A DNA stretch of 64,000 bases from NCBI RefSeq assembly GCF_051020985.1, contig NW_027475147.1, positions 1,302,001 through 1,366,000 of the forward strand, written 5' to 3'. The notes beneath the pieces were generated by a model. The model saw only the letters and a program-made list of their open reading frames with translations, was not told the DNA's origin and ran no database searches. Each line of letters opens with the position of its first letter. Position 1 is the stretch's first letter. The stretch is from Nomia melanderi (taxonomy: Eukaryota; Arthropoda; Insecta; Hymenoptera; Halictidae). Made by a program: the position numbers and the translations under genes. This document shows positions 1-13,060 of the stretch, piece after piece.

Positions 1-1876
1 GACAATGCACTTTGATTTATTGCGCTATCTGTAATAGCACCCGAGATATCACCAGATATATATTGGATTTTTCCCTGACCCTGAGTGTCCGGCCCAATGA
101 GACGGTGGTTTTCTCGGCCCCTGGTGGTCCGAGGTCGTTCCCGCTGCACAGATTCATGCGCCAGGGCCTCCTGCAGATAATTCACTTTGGTTTATTGCGC
201 TATCTCTAATAGCACCCGAGATATCACCACATATATATTGGATTTTCCCCTGACCCTGAGTGTCCGGCCCCATGAGACGGTGGTTATCTCGGCTCCTGGT
301 GGTCCGAGGTCCTTCCGGCTGGCCAGATTCATGCGCCAGGGCCTCCTACAGACAATGCACTTTGATTTATTGCGCTATCTGTATTAGCTCCCTAGATATC
401 ACCAGATATATATTGGATTTTTCCCTGACCCTGAGTGTACGGCCCCATGAGACGGAGATTTTCTCGGCCCCTGGTTGTCCGAGGTCGTTCCCGCTGCACA
501 GATTCATGCGCCAGGACCTCCTGCAGATAACTCACTTTGGTTTATTGCGCTATCTCTAATAGCACCCGCGATATCACCAGATATATATTGGATTTTCCCC
601 TGACCCTGAGTGTCCGGCCCAATGAGACGGTGGTTTTCTAGGCTCCTGGAGGTCCGAGGTCGCTCCCGCTGGCCAGATTCATGCGCCAGGGCCTCCTACA
701 GACAATGCACTTTGATTTGTTGCGCTATCTGTAATAGCACCCGAGATATCACCAGATATATATTGGATTTTTCCCTGACCGTGAGTGTCCGGCCCCATGA
801 GACGGTGGTTTTCTCGGCCCCTGGTGGTCCGAGGTCATTCCCGCTGCACAGATTCATGCGCCAGGGCGTACTATAGATAATTCACTTTGGTTTATTGCGC
901 TATCTCTAATAGCACCCGGGATATCACCAGATATATATTGGATTCTTCCCTGACCCTGAGTGTCCGGCCCCATGAGACGGTGGTTTTCTCGGCCCCTGGT
1001 GGTCCGAGGTCGTTCCCGTTGCACGCATTCATGCGCCAGAGCTTCCTGCAGACAATGCACTTTGGTTTATTACGCTATTTCTAATAGCACTCGACATATC
1101 ACCAGATATATATTGGATTTTTCCCTGACCCTGAGTGTCCGGCCCCATGAGACGGTGGTTTTCTCGGCCCCTGGTGGTCCGAGGTCATTCCCGCTGCACA
1201 GATTCATGCGCCAGGGCCTCCTACAGACAATGCACTTCGGTTTATTGCGCTATATGTAATAGCACCCGAGATACCACCAGATATATATTGGATTTCTCCC
1301 TGACCCTGAGTGTTTGGCCCCTTGAGACGGTGGTTTTCTCGGCCCCTGGTGGTCCGAGGTCGTTCCCGCTGGCCAGATTCATGCGCCAGGGCCTCCTAAG
1401 GACAATGCACTTTGATTAATTGCGCTATCTCTAATAGCACCCGAGATATCAGCAGATATATATTTGATTTTTCCCTGACCCTGAGTGTCCGGCCGCATGA
1501 GACGGTGGTTCTCTCGGCCCCTGGTGGTCCGAGGTCGTTCCTGCTTCACAGATTCATGCGCCAGGGCCTCCTACAGACAATGCACTTCGGTTTATTGCGC
1601 TATATGTAATAGCACCCGAGATACCACCAGATATATATTGGATTTCTCCCTGACCCTGAGTGTTTGGCCCCTTGAGACGGTGGTTTTCTCGGCCCCTGGT
1701 GGTCCGAGGTCATTCCCGCTGCACTGATTCATGCGCCAGGGCCTCCTACAGACAATGCACTTTGGTTTATTGGGCTATATCTAATAGCACCCGAGATATC
1801 ACCAGATATATATTGGATTTTGCCCTGACCATGAGTGTCCGGCCCCATGAGACGGTGGTTTTCTCGGCCCCTGGTG
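1..1876. repeat. Array segment with a remote near-copy at 17,855-20,080
   Basis: Positions 1 to about 417 match 17,855-18,271 (offset 17,854), including the rare junction GTATTAGCTCCCTAGATATC. Positions about 790-1,555 match 18,469-19,234 (offset 17,679), including the rare GGGCGTACTATAG, CGTTGCACGCATTC and CACTCGACATATC. Positions about 1,557-1,876 match 19,761-20,080 (offset 18,204). The stepwise offsets differ by whole monomers, so monomers were gained or lost between the copies. A few substitutions separate them, for example GGGATATC versus GAGATATC near 916. Confidence 0.8.
113..133. other. Central imperfect hairpin, representative copy
   Basis: CTCGGCCC at 113-120 pairs with GGTCCGAG at 126-133 around the loop CTGGT. 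This gives an 8-bp stem with one C/T mismatch. It recurs in most monomers at monomer positions 102-122. In the GGTCCCTCGTGG type the mismatch is T/T and the outer five pairs are kept. Whether it forms in vivo is unknown. Confidence 0.6.
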
Positions 1877-4589
1877 GTCCGAGGTCGTTCCCGCTGCACG
1901 GATTCATGCGCCAGGGCTTCCTGCAGACAATGCACTTTGATTTATCGCGCTATCTGTAATAGCGCCTGAGATATCACCAGATATATATTGGATTTTTCCC
2001 TGACCCTGAGTGTCCGGCCCCATGAGACGGTGGTTTTCTCGGCCCCTGGTGGTCCGAGGTCGTTCCCGCTGCACGCATTCATGCGCCAGGGCTTCCTGCA
2101 GACAATGCACTTTGGTTTATTGCGCTATATCTAATAGCACCCGAGATATCACCAGATATATATTGGATTTTCCCCTGACCATGAGTGTCCGGCGCCATGA
2201 GACGTTGGTTTTCTCGGCCCCTGGTGTTCCGAGGTCGATCCCGCTGCCCAGATTCATGCGCCAGGGCCTCCTACAGACAATGCACTTTGATTTATTGCGC
2301 TATATGTAATAGCACCCGAGATACCACCAGATATATATTGGATTTCTCCCTGACCCTGAGTGTTTGACCCCTTGAGACGGTGGTTTTCTCGGCCGCTGGT
2401 GGTCCGAGGTCGTTTCCGCTGCACAGATTCATGCGCCAGGGCCTCCTGCAGATAATGCACTTTGGTTTATTGCGCTATCTCTAACAGCACCCGAGATATC
2501 ACCAGATATATATTGGATTTTTCCCTGACCCTGAGTGTCCGGCCCCATGAGACGGTGATTTCCTCGGCCCCTGGTGGTCCGAGGTCGTTCCCGCTGCACA
2601 GATTCATGCGCCAGGCCCTCCTGCAGATAATTCACTTTGGTTTATGGTGCTATCTCTAATAGCACCCGAGATATCACCATATATATATTGGATTCTCCCC
2701 TGACCCTGAGTGTCCGGCCCCATGAGACGGTGGTTTTATCGGCTTCTGGTGGTCCGAGGTCGTTCCCGCTGCACAGATGCATGCGCCAGGGCCTCCCACA
2801 GACAATGCACTTTGATTTATTGCTCTATTTTTAATGGCACCCGAGATATCACCAGATATATATTGGATTTTCCCCTGACCCTGAGTGTCCGGCCCCATGA
2901 GACTCTGGTTTTCTCGGCCCCTGGTGGTCCGAGGTCGTTCCCGCTGCACAGATGCTTGCGCCAGGGCCTCCTACAGACAATGCACTTTGATTTATTGCGC
3001 TATCTGTAATAGCACCCGAGATATCACCAGATATATATTGGATTTTCCCCTGACCCTGAGTATCCGGCCCCATGAGACGGTGGATTTCTCTGCCCGTGGT
3101 GTTCCGAGGTCGTTCCCGCTGGCCAGATTCATGCGCCAGGTCCTCCTAACAGACAATGCACTTTGATTTATTGCGCTATCTGTAATAGCACCCGAGATAT
3201 CACCAGATATACATTGGATTTTTCCCTGACCCTGAGTGTCCGGCCCCATGAGACGGTGATTTTCTCGGCCCCTGGTGGTCCGAGGTCGTTCCAGCTGCAC
3301 AGATTCATGCGCCAGGGCCTCCTGCAGATAATTGACTTTGATTTATTGCGCTGTCTGTAATAGCACCCAAGATATCACCAGATATATATTGTATTTTTCC
3401 CTGACCCTGAGTGTCCGGCCCCATGAAACTGTGGTTTTCTCGGCCCCTGGTGGTCCGCGGTCGTTCCCGCTGCCCAGATTCATGCGCCAGGGCCTCCTAC
3501 AGACAAGGCACTTTGATTTATTGCGCAATATTTAATTGCACCCGAGATATCACCAGATATATATTGGATTTTTCCCTGACCCTGAGTGTCCGGCCCGTTC
3601 AGACGGGGGTTTTCTCGGCCCCTGGTGGTCCGAGGTCGTTCCAGCTGCACAGATTCATGCGCCAGGGCCTCCTAGAGACAATGCACATTGATTTATTGCG
3701 CTATCTGTAATAGCACCCGAGATATCACCAGATATATATTGGATTTTTCCCTGACCCTGAGTGTCCGGCCCCATGAGACGGTGGTTTTCTCGGCCCCTGG
3801 TGGTCCGAGGTCGTTCCCGCTGCACAAATTCATGTGCCAGGGCCTCCTGCAGATAATTCACTTTGGTTTATTGCGCTATCTCTAATAGCACCCGAGATAT
3901 CACCAGATATATATTGGATTTGCCCCTGACCCTGAGTATCCGGCCCCATGAGACTCTGGTTTTCTCGGCCCCTGGTGGTCCGAGGTCCTTCCCGCTGGCC
4001 AGATTCATGCGCCAGCGCCTCCTACAGACAATGCACTTTGATTTATTGCGCTATCTGTAATAGCACCCGAGATATCACCAGATATATATTCGATTTTTCT
4101 CTGACCCTGAGTGTCCGGCCCCATGAGACCGTGATTTTTTCGGCCCCTGGTGGTCCGAGGTCGTTCCCGCTGCACAGATGCTTGCGCCAGGGCCTCCTGC
4201 AGATAATTCACTTTGGGTTATTGCGCTATCTCTAATAGCACCCGAGATATCACCACATATATATTGGATTTTCCCCTGACCCTGAGTGTCCGGCCCCATG
4301 AGACGGTGGTTCTCTCGGCTCCTGGTGGTCCGAGGCCGTTCCCGCTGCACAGATTCATGCGCCAGGGCCTCCTGCAGATAATTCACATTGGTTTATTGCG
4401 CTATCTCTAATAGCACCCGAGATATCACCAGATATATATTGGATTTTCCCCTGACCCTGAGTGTCCGTCCCCATGAGACGGTGGTTTTCTCGGCCCCTGG
4501 TGTTCCGAGGTCGTTCCTGCTGCCCAGATTCATGCGCCAGGGCCTCTTACAGACAATGCACTTTGATTTATTGCGCTATCTGTACTAGC

Positions 4590-4665
4590 ACCCGAGTAAG
4601 CACCATATATATACTGGATTTTTACATGACTTTGGGTGACGGACACCGAAAATCTGTAAGTTTCT
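4590..4665. repeat. Diverged-cassette monomer, zone 1 form
   Basis: Here the monomer centre reads GAGTAAGCACCATATA, TTTTTACATGACTTTGGG, GACGGACACCGAAAATC and GTAAGTTTCTCGG in place of the consensus. Monomer length is unchanged at 175 bp and the flanks return to consensus. Further copies of this form are at about 5,116-5,190, 7,392-7,466 and 9,142-9,216. Confidence 0.88.
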
Positions 4666-5028
4666 CGGCCCCTGGAGGGCCGAGGTCGTTCCTGATTCAC
4701 AGATTCATGCGCCAGGGCCTCCTGCAGACAATGCACTTTGATTTAGCGCGCTATCTCTAATAGCACCCGAGATATCACCAGATATATATTGGATTTTCCC
4801 CTGACCCTGAGTATCCGGCCCCATGAGACTCTGGTTTTCTCGGCACCTGGTGGTCCGAGGTCCTTCCCGCTGCACAGAGTCATGCGCCAGGGCCTCCTGC
4901 AGATAATTCACATTGGTTTATTGCGCTATCTCTAATAGCACCCGAGATATCACCAGATATATATTGGATTTTCCCCTGACCCTGAGTGTCCGGCCCCATG
5001 AAACTGTGGTTTTCTCGGCCCCTGGTGG

Positions 5029-7304
5029 TCCGAGGTCGTTCCTGCTGCCCAGATTCATGCGCCAGGGCCTCCTACAGACAATGCACTTTGATTTATTGCG
5101 CTATCTGTAATAGCACCCGAGTAAGCACCATATATATACTGGATTTTTACATGACTTTGGGTGACGGACACCGAAAATCTGTAAGTTTCTCGGCCCCTGG
5201 AGGGCCGAGGTCGTTCCTGATTCACAGATTCATGCGCCAGGGCCTCCTGCAGACAATGCACTTTGATTTAGCGCGCAATCTCTAATAGCACACAGGATAT
5301 CACCAGATATATATTGGATTTTCCCCTGACCCTGAGTATCCGGCCCCATGAGACTCTGGTTTTCTCGGCCCCTGGTGGTCCGAGGTCCTTCCCGCTGGCC
5401 AGATTCATGCGCCAGGGCCTCCTACAGACAATGCACTTTGATTTATTGCGCTATCTGTAATAGCACCCGAGATATCACCAGATATATATTGGATTTTTCC
5501 CTGACCCTGAGTGTCCGGCCCCATGAGACGGTGATTTTTTCGGCCCCTGGTGGTCCGAGGTCGTTCCCGCTGCACAGATGCTTGCGCCAGGGCCTCCTAC
5601 AGACAATGCACTTTGATTTATTACGCTGTCTGTAATAGCACCCGAGATATCACCAGATATATATTGGATTTTTCCCTGACCCTGAGTGTCCGGCCCCATG
5701 AAACTGTGGTTTTCTCGGCCCCTGGTGGTCCGCGGTCGTTCTCGCTGCCCAGATTCATGCGCCAGGGCCTCCTACAGACAAGGCACTTTGATTTATTGCG
5801 CAATATTTAATTACACCCGAGATATCACCAGATATATATTGGATTTTTCCCTGACCCTGAGTTTCCGGCCCCATGAGACGGTGATTTCCTCGGCCCCTGG
5901 AGGGCCGAGGTCGTTCCTGATTCACAGATTCATGCGCCATGGCCTCCTGCAGACAATGCACTTTGATTTAGCGCGCTATCTCTAATAGCACCCGAGATAT
6001 CACCAGATATATATTGGATTTTTCCCTGACCCTGAGTGTTCGGCCCCATGAGACTGTGGTTTTCTCGGCCCCTGGTGGTCCGAGCTCGTTCCCGCTGCCC
6101 AGATTCATGCGCCGGGGCCTCCTACAGACAATGCACTTTGATCTATTTGCGCTGTCTGTAATAGCACCCGAGATATCGCCAGATATATATTGGATTTTCC
6201 CCTGACCCTGAGTGTCCGGCCCCATGAGACGGTGGTTTCCTCGGCCCCTGGTGGTCCGAGGTCGTTCCCGCTGGCCACATTCATGCGCCAGGCTGTCCCA
6301 CAGACAATGCACTTTGGTTTATTGCGCTATATCTAATAGCACCCGAGATATCACCAGATATATATTGGATTTTCCCCTGACCATGAGTGTCCGGCCCCAT
6401 GAGACGGTGGTTTTCTCGGCCCCTGGTGTTCCGAGGTCGTTCCCGCTGCCCAGATTCATGCGCCAGGGCCTCCTACAGACAATGCACTTTGATTTATTGC
6501 GCTATATGTAATAGCACCCGAGATACCACCAGATATATATTGGATTTTTCCCTGACCCTGAGTGTTTGGCCCCTTGAGACAGTGGTTTTCTCGGCCCCTG
6601 GTGGTCCGAGGTCGTTCCCGCTGGCCAGATTCATGCGCCAGGGCCTCCTAAGGACAATACACTTTAATTAATTGCTCTATCTCTAATAGCACCCGAGATA
6701 TCACCAGATATATATTTGATTTTTCCCTGACCCTGTGTGTCCGGCCGCATGAGACGGTGGTTTTCTCGGCCCCTGGTGGTCCGAGGTCGTTCCCGCTGCA
6801 CAGATTCATGTGCCAGGGCCTCCTGCAGATAATTCACTTTGGGTTATTGCGCTATCTCTAATAGGACCCGAGATATCACCACATATATATTGGATTTTCC
6901 CCTGACCCTGAGTGTCCGGCCCCATGAGACGGTGGTTCTCTCGGCTCCTGGTGGTCCGAGGTCGTTCCCGCTGGCCAGATTCATGCGCCAGGGCCTCCTA
7001 CAGACAATGCACTTTGATTTATTGCGCTATCTGTAATAGCACCCGAGATATCACCAGATATATATTGGATTTTTCCCTGACCCTGAGTGTCCGGCCCCAT
7101 GAGACGGTGGTTTTCTCGGCCCCTGGTGGTCCGAGGCCGTTCCCGCTGCACAGATTCATGCGCCAGGGCCTCCTGCAGATAATTCACATTGGTTTATTGC
7201 GCTATCTCTAATAGCACCCGAGATATCACCAGATATATATTGGATTTTCCCCTGACCCTGAGTGTCCGTCCCCATGAGACGGTGGTTTTCTCGGCCCCTG
7301 GTGT
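5029..7304. repeat. 13-monomer higher-order unit, copy 1 (2,276 bp)
   Basis: This unit begins just after a GGTGG/GTGTT difference and contains 13 monomers. One is a diverged-cassette monomer (around 5,120-5,190) and one has an extra base (GATCTATTTGCGCTG near 6,142). It is followed by a 10-monomer version at 7,305-9,054 and another 13-monomer version at 9,055-11,330. I noted few substitutions against copy 3, for example GAGTTTCCGG versus GAGTGTCCGG (5,858) and GTGTTCGG versus GTGTCCGG (6,031). There is also one clustered patch of differences. Confidence 0.85.
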
Positions 7305-9054
7305 TCCGAGGTCGTTCCTGCTGCCCAGATTCATGCGCCAGGGCCTCCTACAGACAATGCACTTTGATTTATTGCGCTATCTGTAATAGCACCCGAGTAA
7401 GCACCATATATATACTGGATTTTTACATGACTTTGGGTGACGGACACCGAAAATCTGTAAGTTTCTCGGCCCCTGGAGGGCCGAGGTCGTTCCTGATTCA
7501 CAGATTCATGCGCCAGGGCCTCCTGCAGACAATGCACTTTGATTTAGCGCGCAATCTCTAATAGCACACAGGATATCACCAGATATATATTGGATTTTCC
7601 CCTGACCCTGAGTATCCGGCCCCATGAGACTCTGGTTTTCTCGGCCCCTGGTGGTCCGAGGTCCTTCCCGCTGGCCAGATTCATGCGCCAGGGCCTCCTA
7701 CAGACAATGCACTTTGATTTATTGCGCTATCTGTAATAGCACCCGAGATATCACCAGATATATATTGGATTTTTCCCTGACCCTGAGTGTCCGGCCCCAT
7801 GAGACGGTGATTTTTTCGGCCCCTGGTGGTCCGAGGTCGTTCCCGCTGCACAGATGCTTGCGCCAGGGCCTCCTACAGACAATGCACTTTGATTTATTAC
7901 GCTGTCTGTAATAGCACCCGAGATATCACCAGATATATATTGGATTTTTCCCTGACCCTGAGTGTCCGGCCCCATGAGACGGTGGTTTCCTCGGCCCCTG
8001 GTGGTCCGAGGTCGTTCCCGCTGGCCACATTCATGCGCCAGGCTGTCCCACAGACAATGCACTTTGGTTTATTGCGCTATATCTAATAGCACCCGAGATA
8101 TCACCAGATATATATTGGATTTTCCCCTGACCATGAGTGTCCGGCCCCATGAGACGGTGGTTTTCTCGGCCCCTGGTGTTCCGAGGTCGTTCCCGCTGCC
8201 CAGATTCATGCGCCAGGGCCTCCTACAGACAATGCACTTTGATTTATTGCGCTATATGTAATAGCACCCGAGATACCACCAGATATATATTGGATTTTTC
8301 CCTGACCCTGAGTGTTTGGCCCCTTGAGACGGTGGTTTTCTCGGCCCCTGGTGGTCCGAGGTCGTTCCCGCTGGCCAGATTCATGCGCCAGGGCCTCCTA
8401 AGGACAATACACTTTAATTAATTGCTCTATCTCTAATAGCACCCGAGATATCACCAGATATATATTTGATTTTTCCCTGACCCTGTGTGTCCGGCCGCAT
8501 GAGACGGTGGTTTTCTCGGCCCCTGGTGGTCCGAGGTCGTTCCCGCTGCACAGATTCATGTGCCAGGGCCTCCTGCAGATAATTCACTTTGGGTTATTGC
8601 GCTATCTCTAATAGGACCCGAGATATCACCACATATATATTGGATTTTCCCCTGACCCTGAGTGTCCGGCCCCATGAGACGGTGGTTCTCTCGGCTCCTG
8701 GTGGTCCGAGGTCGTTCCCGCTGGCCAGATTCATGCGCCAGGGCCTCCTACAGACAATGCACTTTGATTTATTGCGCTATCTGTAATAGCACCCGAGATA
8801 TCACCAGATATATATTGGATTTTTCCCTGACCCTGAGTGTCCGGCCCCATGAGACGGTGGTTTTCTCGGCCCCTGGTGGTCCGAGGCCGTTCCCGCTGCA
8901 CAGATTCATGCGCCAGGGCCTCCTGCAGATAATTCACATTGGTTTATTGCGCTATCTCTAATAGCACCCGAGATATCACCAGATATATATTGGATTTTCC
9001 CCTGACCCTGAGTGTCCGTCCCCATGAGACGGTGGTTTTCTCGGCCCCTGGTGT
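7305..9054. repeat. 10-monomer deletion variant of the higher-order unit (1,750 bp)
   Basis: Positions 7,305 to about 7,970 follow copy 1 at 5,029-5,694. The sequence then jumps to the equivalent of 6,220, so three monomers (about 5,695-6,219) are missing. The rest, including the rare AATACACTTTAATTAATTG and ATAGGACCCGAG variants, matches copy 1 closely. The segments 6,212-7,961 and 7,962-9,711 are therefore a 1,750-bp tandem duplication. Confidence 0.85.
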
Positions 9055-11406
9055 TCCGAGGTCGTTCCTGCTGCCCAGATTCATGCGCCAGGGCCTCCTA
9101 CAGACAATGCACTTTGATTTATTGCGCTATCTGTAATAGCACCCGAGTAAGCACCATATATATACTGGATTTTTACATGACTTTGGGTGACGGACACCGA
9201 AAATCTGTAAGTTTCTCGGCCCCTGGAGGGCCGAGGTCGTTCCTGATTCACAGATTCATGCGCCAGGGCCTCCTGCAGACAATGCACTTTGATTTAGCGC
9301 GCAATCTCTAATAGCACACAGGATATCACCAGATATATATTGGATTTTCCCCTGACCCTGAGTATCCGGCCCCATGAGACTCTGGTTTTCTCGGCCCCTG
9401 GTGGTCCGAGGTCCTTCCCGCTGGCCAGATTCATGCGCCAGGGCCTCCTACAGACAATGCACTTTGATTTATTGCGCTATCTGTAATAGCACCCGAGATA
9501 TCACCAGATATATATTGGATTTTTCCCTGACCCTGAGTGTCCGGCCCCATGAGACGGTGATTTTTTCGGCCCCTGGTGGTCCGAGGTCGTTCCCGCTGCA
9601 CAGATGCTTGCGCCAGGGCCTCCTACAGACAATGCACTTTGATTTATTACGCTGTCTGTAATAGCACCCGAGATATCACCAGATATATATTGGATTTTTC
9701 CCTGACCCTGAGTGTCCGGCCCCATGAAACTGTGGTTTTCTCGGCCCCTGGTGGTCCGCGGTCGTTCTCGCTGCCCAGATTCATGCGCCAGGGCCTCCTA
9801 CAGACAAGGCACTTTGATTTATTGCGCAATATTTAATTACACCCGAGATATCACCAGATATATATTGGATTTTTCCCTGACCCTGAGTGTCCGGCCCCAT
9901 GAGACGGTGATTTCCTCGGCCCCTGGAGGGCCGAGGTCGTTCCTGATTCACAGATTCATGCGCCATGGCCTCCTGCAGACAATGCACTTTGATTTAGCGC
10001 GCTATCTCTAATAGCACCCGAGATATCACCAGATATATATTGGATTTTTCCCTGACCCTGAGTGTCCGGCCCCATGAGACTGTGGTTTTCTCGGCCCCTG
10101 GTGGTCCGAGCTCGTTCCCGCTGCCCAGATTCATGCGCCGGGGCCTCCTACAGACAATGCACTTTGATCTATTTGCGCTGTCTGTAATAGCACCCGAGAT
10201 ATCGCCAGATATATATTGGATTTTCCCCTGACCCTGAGTGTCCGGCCCCATGAGACGGTGGTTTCCTCGGCCCCTGGTGGTCCGAGGTCGTTCCCGCTGG
10301 CCACATTCATGCGCCAGGCTGTCCCACAGACAATGCACTTTGGTTTATTGCGCTATATCTAATAGCACCCGAGATATCACCAGATATATATTGGATTTTC
10401 CCCTGACCATGAGTGTCCGGCCCCATGAGACGGTGGTTTTCTCGGCCCCTGGTGTTCCGAGGTCGTTCCCGCTGCCCAGATTCATGCGCCAGGGCCTCCT
10501 ACAGACAATGCACTTTGATTTATTGCGCTATATGTAATAGCACCCGAGATACCACCAGATATATATTGGATTTTTCCCTGACCCTGAGTGTTTGGCCCCT
10601 TGAGACGGTGGTTTTCTCGGCCCCTGGTGGTCCGAGGTCGTTCCCGCTGGCCAGATTCATGCGCCAGGGCCTCCTAAGGACAATACACTTTAATTAATTG
10701 CGCTATCTCTAATAGCACCCGAGATATCACCAGATATATATTTGATTTTTCCCTGACCCTGTGTGTCCGGCCGCATGAGACGGTGGTTTTCTCGGCCCCT
10801 GGTGGTCCGACGTCGTTCCAGCTACACAGATTGATGCGCCAGGGCCTCCCGCAGACAATGCACTTTGATTTATTGTGCTATCTGTAATAGCACCCGAGAT
10901 ATCACCACATATATATTGGATTTTCCCCTGACCCTGAGTGTCCGGCCCCATGAGACGGTGGTTCTCTCGGCTCCTGGTGGTCCGAGGTCGTTCCCGCTGG
11001 CCAGATTCATGCGCCAGGGCCTCCTACAGACAATGCACTTTGATTTATTGCGCTATCTGTAATAGCACCCGAGATATCACCAGATATATATTGGATTTTT
11101 CCCTGACCCTGAGTGTCCGGCCCCATGAGACGGTGGTTTTCTCGGCCCCTGGTGGTCCGAGGCCGTTCCCGCTGCACAGATTCATGCGCCAGGGCCTCCT
11201 GCAGATAATTCACATTGGTTTATTGCGCTATCTCTAATAGCACCCGAGATATCACCAGATATATATTGGATTTTCCCCTGACCCTGAGTGTCCGTCCCCA
11301 TGAGACGGTGGTTTTCTCGGCCCCTGGTGTTCCGAGGTCGTTCCTGCTGCCCAGATTCATGCGCCAGGGCCTCCTACAGACAATGCACTTTGATTTATTG
11401 CGCTAT
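9055..11406. repeat. 13-monomer higher-order unit, copy 3
   Basis: This copy matches copy 1 at an offset of 4,026 bp and restores the three monomers missing from the 10-monomer variant. Identity with the 7,305 region extends to about 11,406, where CTATATG replaces CTATCTG. Positions about 10,809-10,887 instead carry a run of differences that matches about 12,910-12,990, resembling a short conversion tract. Confidence 0.83.
10809..10887. repeat. Conversion-like patch inside the higher-order unit
   Basis: Within copy 3 of the 13-monomer unit this stretch has GTTCCAGCTACACAG, CCTCCCGCAGAC and TTTATTGTGCTATC. Copies 1 and 2 instead have GTTCCCGCTGCACAG, CCTGCAGATAATT and GGGTTATTGCGC. The same set of changes occurs at about 12,910-12,990. 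Flanks on both sides match copies 1 and 2. Confidence 0.72.
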
Positions 11407-12094
11407 ATGTAATAGCACCCGAGATACCACCAGATATATATTATATTTTTCCCTGACCCTGAGTGTTTGGCCCCTTGAGACGGTGGTTTTCTCGGCCCCT
11501 GGTGGTCCGAGGTCGTTCCTGATTCACAGATTCATGCGCCATGGCCTCCTGCAGACAATGCACTTTGATTTAGCGCGCTATCTCTAATAGCACCCGAGAT
11601 ATCACCAGATATATATTGGATTTTTCCCTGACCCTGAGTGTCCGGCCCCATGAGACTGTGGTTTTCTCGGCCCCTGGTGGTCCGAGCTCGTTCCCGCTGC
11701 CCAGATTCATGCGCCGGGGCCTCCTACCGACAATGCACTTTGATTTATTGGGCTATCTCTAATAGCACCCGGGATATCACCAGATATATATCGGATATGG
11801 TCCTGACCATGAGTGTGCGGCCCCATGAGACGGTGGTTTTCTCGGCCCCTGGTGGTCCGAGGTCGTACCCGCTGCCCAGATTCATGCGCCAGGGCCTCCT
11901 ACAGACAATGCACTTTGATTTATTGCGCTATCTGTAATAGCACCCGAGATATCACCAGATATATATTGGATTTTCCCCTGACCCTGAGTGTCCGGCCCCA
12001 TGAGACGGTGGTTTTCTCTGCCCCTGGTGGTCCGAGGTCGTTCCCGCTGCACAGATTCATGCGCCAGGGCCTCCTGCAGATAATTCACTTTGAT

Positions 12095-13060
12095 TTATTG
12101 CGCTATCTGTAATAGCACCCGAGATATCACTAGATATATATTGGATTTTTCCTTGGCGCTGAGTGTCCGGCCCCATGAGGCGGTGGTTTTCTCGGCCCCT
12201 GGTAGTCCGAGCTCGTTCCCGCTGCCCAGATTCATGCGCCGGGGCCTCCTACAGACAATGCACTTTGATCTATTTGCGCTGTCTGTAATAGCACCCGAGA
12301 TATCGCCAGATATATATTGGATTTTCCCCTGACCCTGAGTGTCCGGCCCAATGAGACGGTGGTTTCCTCGGCCCCTGGTGGTCCGAGGTCGTTCCCGCTG
12401 GCCACATTCATGCGCCAGGGCGTCCCACAGACAATGCACTTTGGTTTATTGCCCTATATCTAATAGCACCCGAGATATCACCAGATATATATTGGATTTT
12501 CCCCCGACCATGAGTGTCCGGCCCAATGAGACGGTGGTTTTCTCGGCCCCTGGTGCTCCGAGGTCGTTCCCGCTGCCCAGATTCATGCGCCAGGGCCTCC
12601 TACAGACAATGCACTTTGATTTATTGCGCTATATGTAATAGCACCCGAGATACCACCAGATATATATTGGATTTTTCCCTGACCCTGAGTGTTTGGCCCC
12701 TTGAGACGGTGGTTTTCTCGGCCCCTGGTGGTCCGAGGTCGTTCCCGCTGGCCAGATTCATGCGCCAGGGCCTCCTAAGGACAATACACTTTAATTAATT
12801 GCGCTATCTCTAATAGCACCCGAGATATCACCAGATATATATTTGATTTTTCCCTGACCCTGTGTGTCCGGCCGCATGAGACGGTGGTTTTCTCGGCCCC
12901 TGGTGGTCCGAGTTCGTTCCAGCTACACAGATTCATGCGCCAGGGCCTCCCGCAGACAATGCACTTTGATTTATTGTGCTATCTGTAATAGCACCCGAGA
13001 TATCACCAGATATATATTGGATTTTTCCCTGACCCTGAGTGTCCGGCCCCATGAGACGGT
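12095..13060. repeat. Partial further copy of the higher-order unit
   Basis: The segment parallels 9,994-10,959 at an offset of 2,101 bp, equal to 12 monomers plus one base. It shares the extra base in GATCTATTTGCG, the GCCACATTCATG site and the AATACACTTTAATTAATTG variant. More substitutions are present than between the three main copies, for example CCCCCGACC at about 12,502. It therefore looks like an older copy. Confidence 0.7.
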
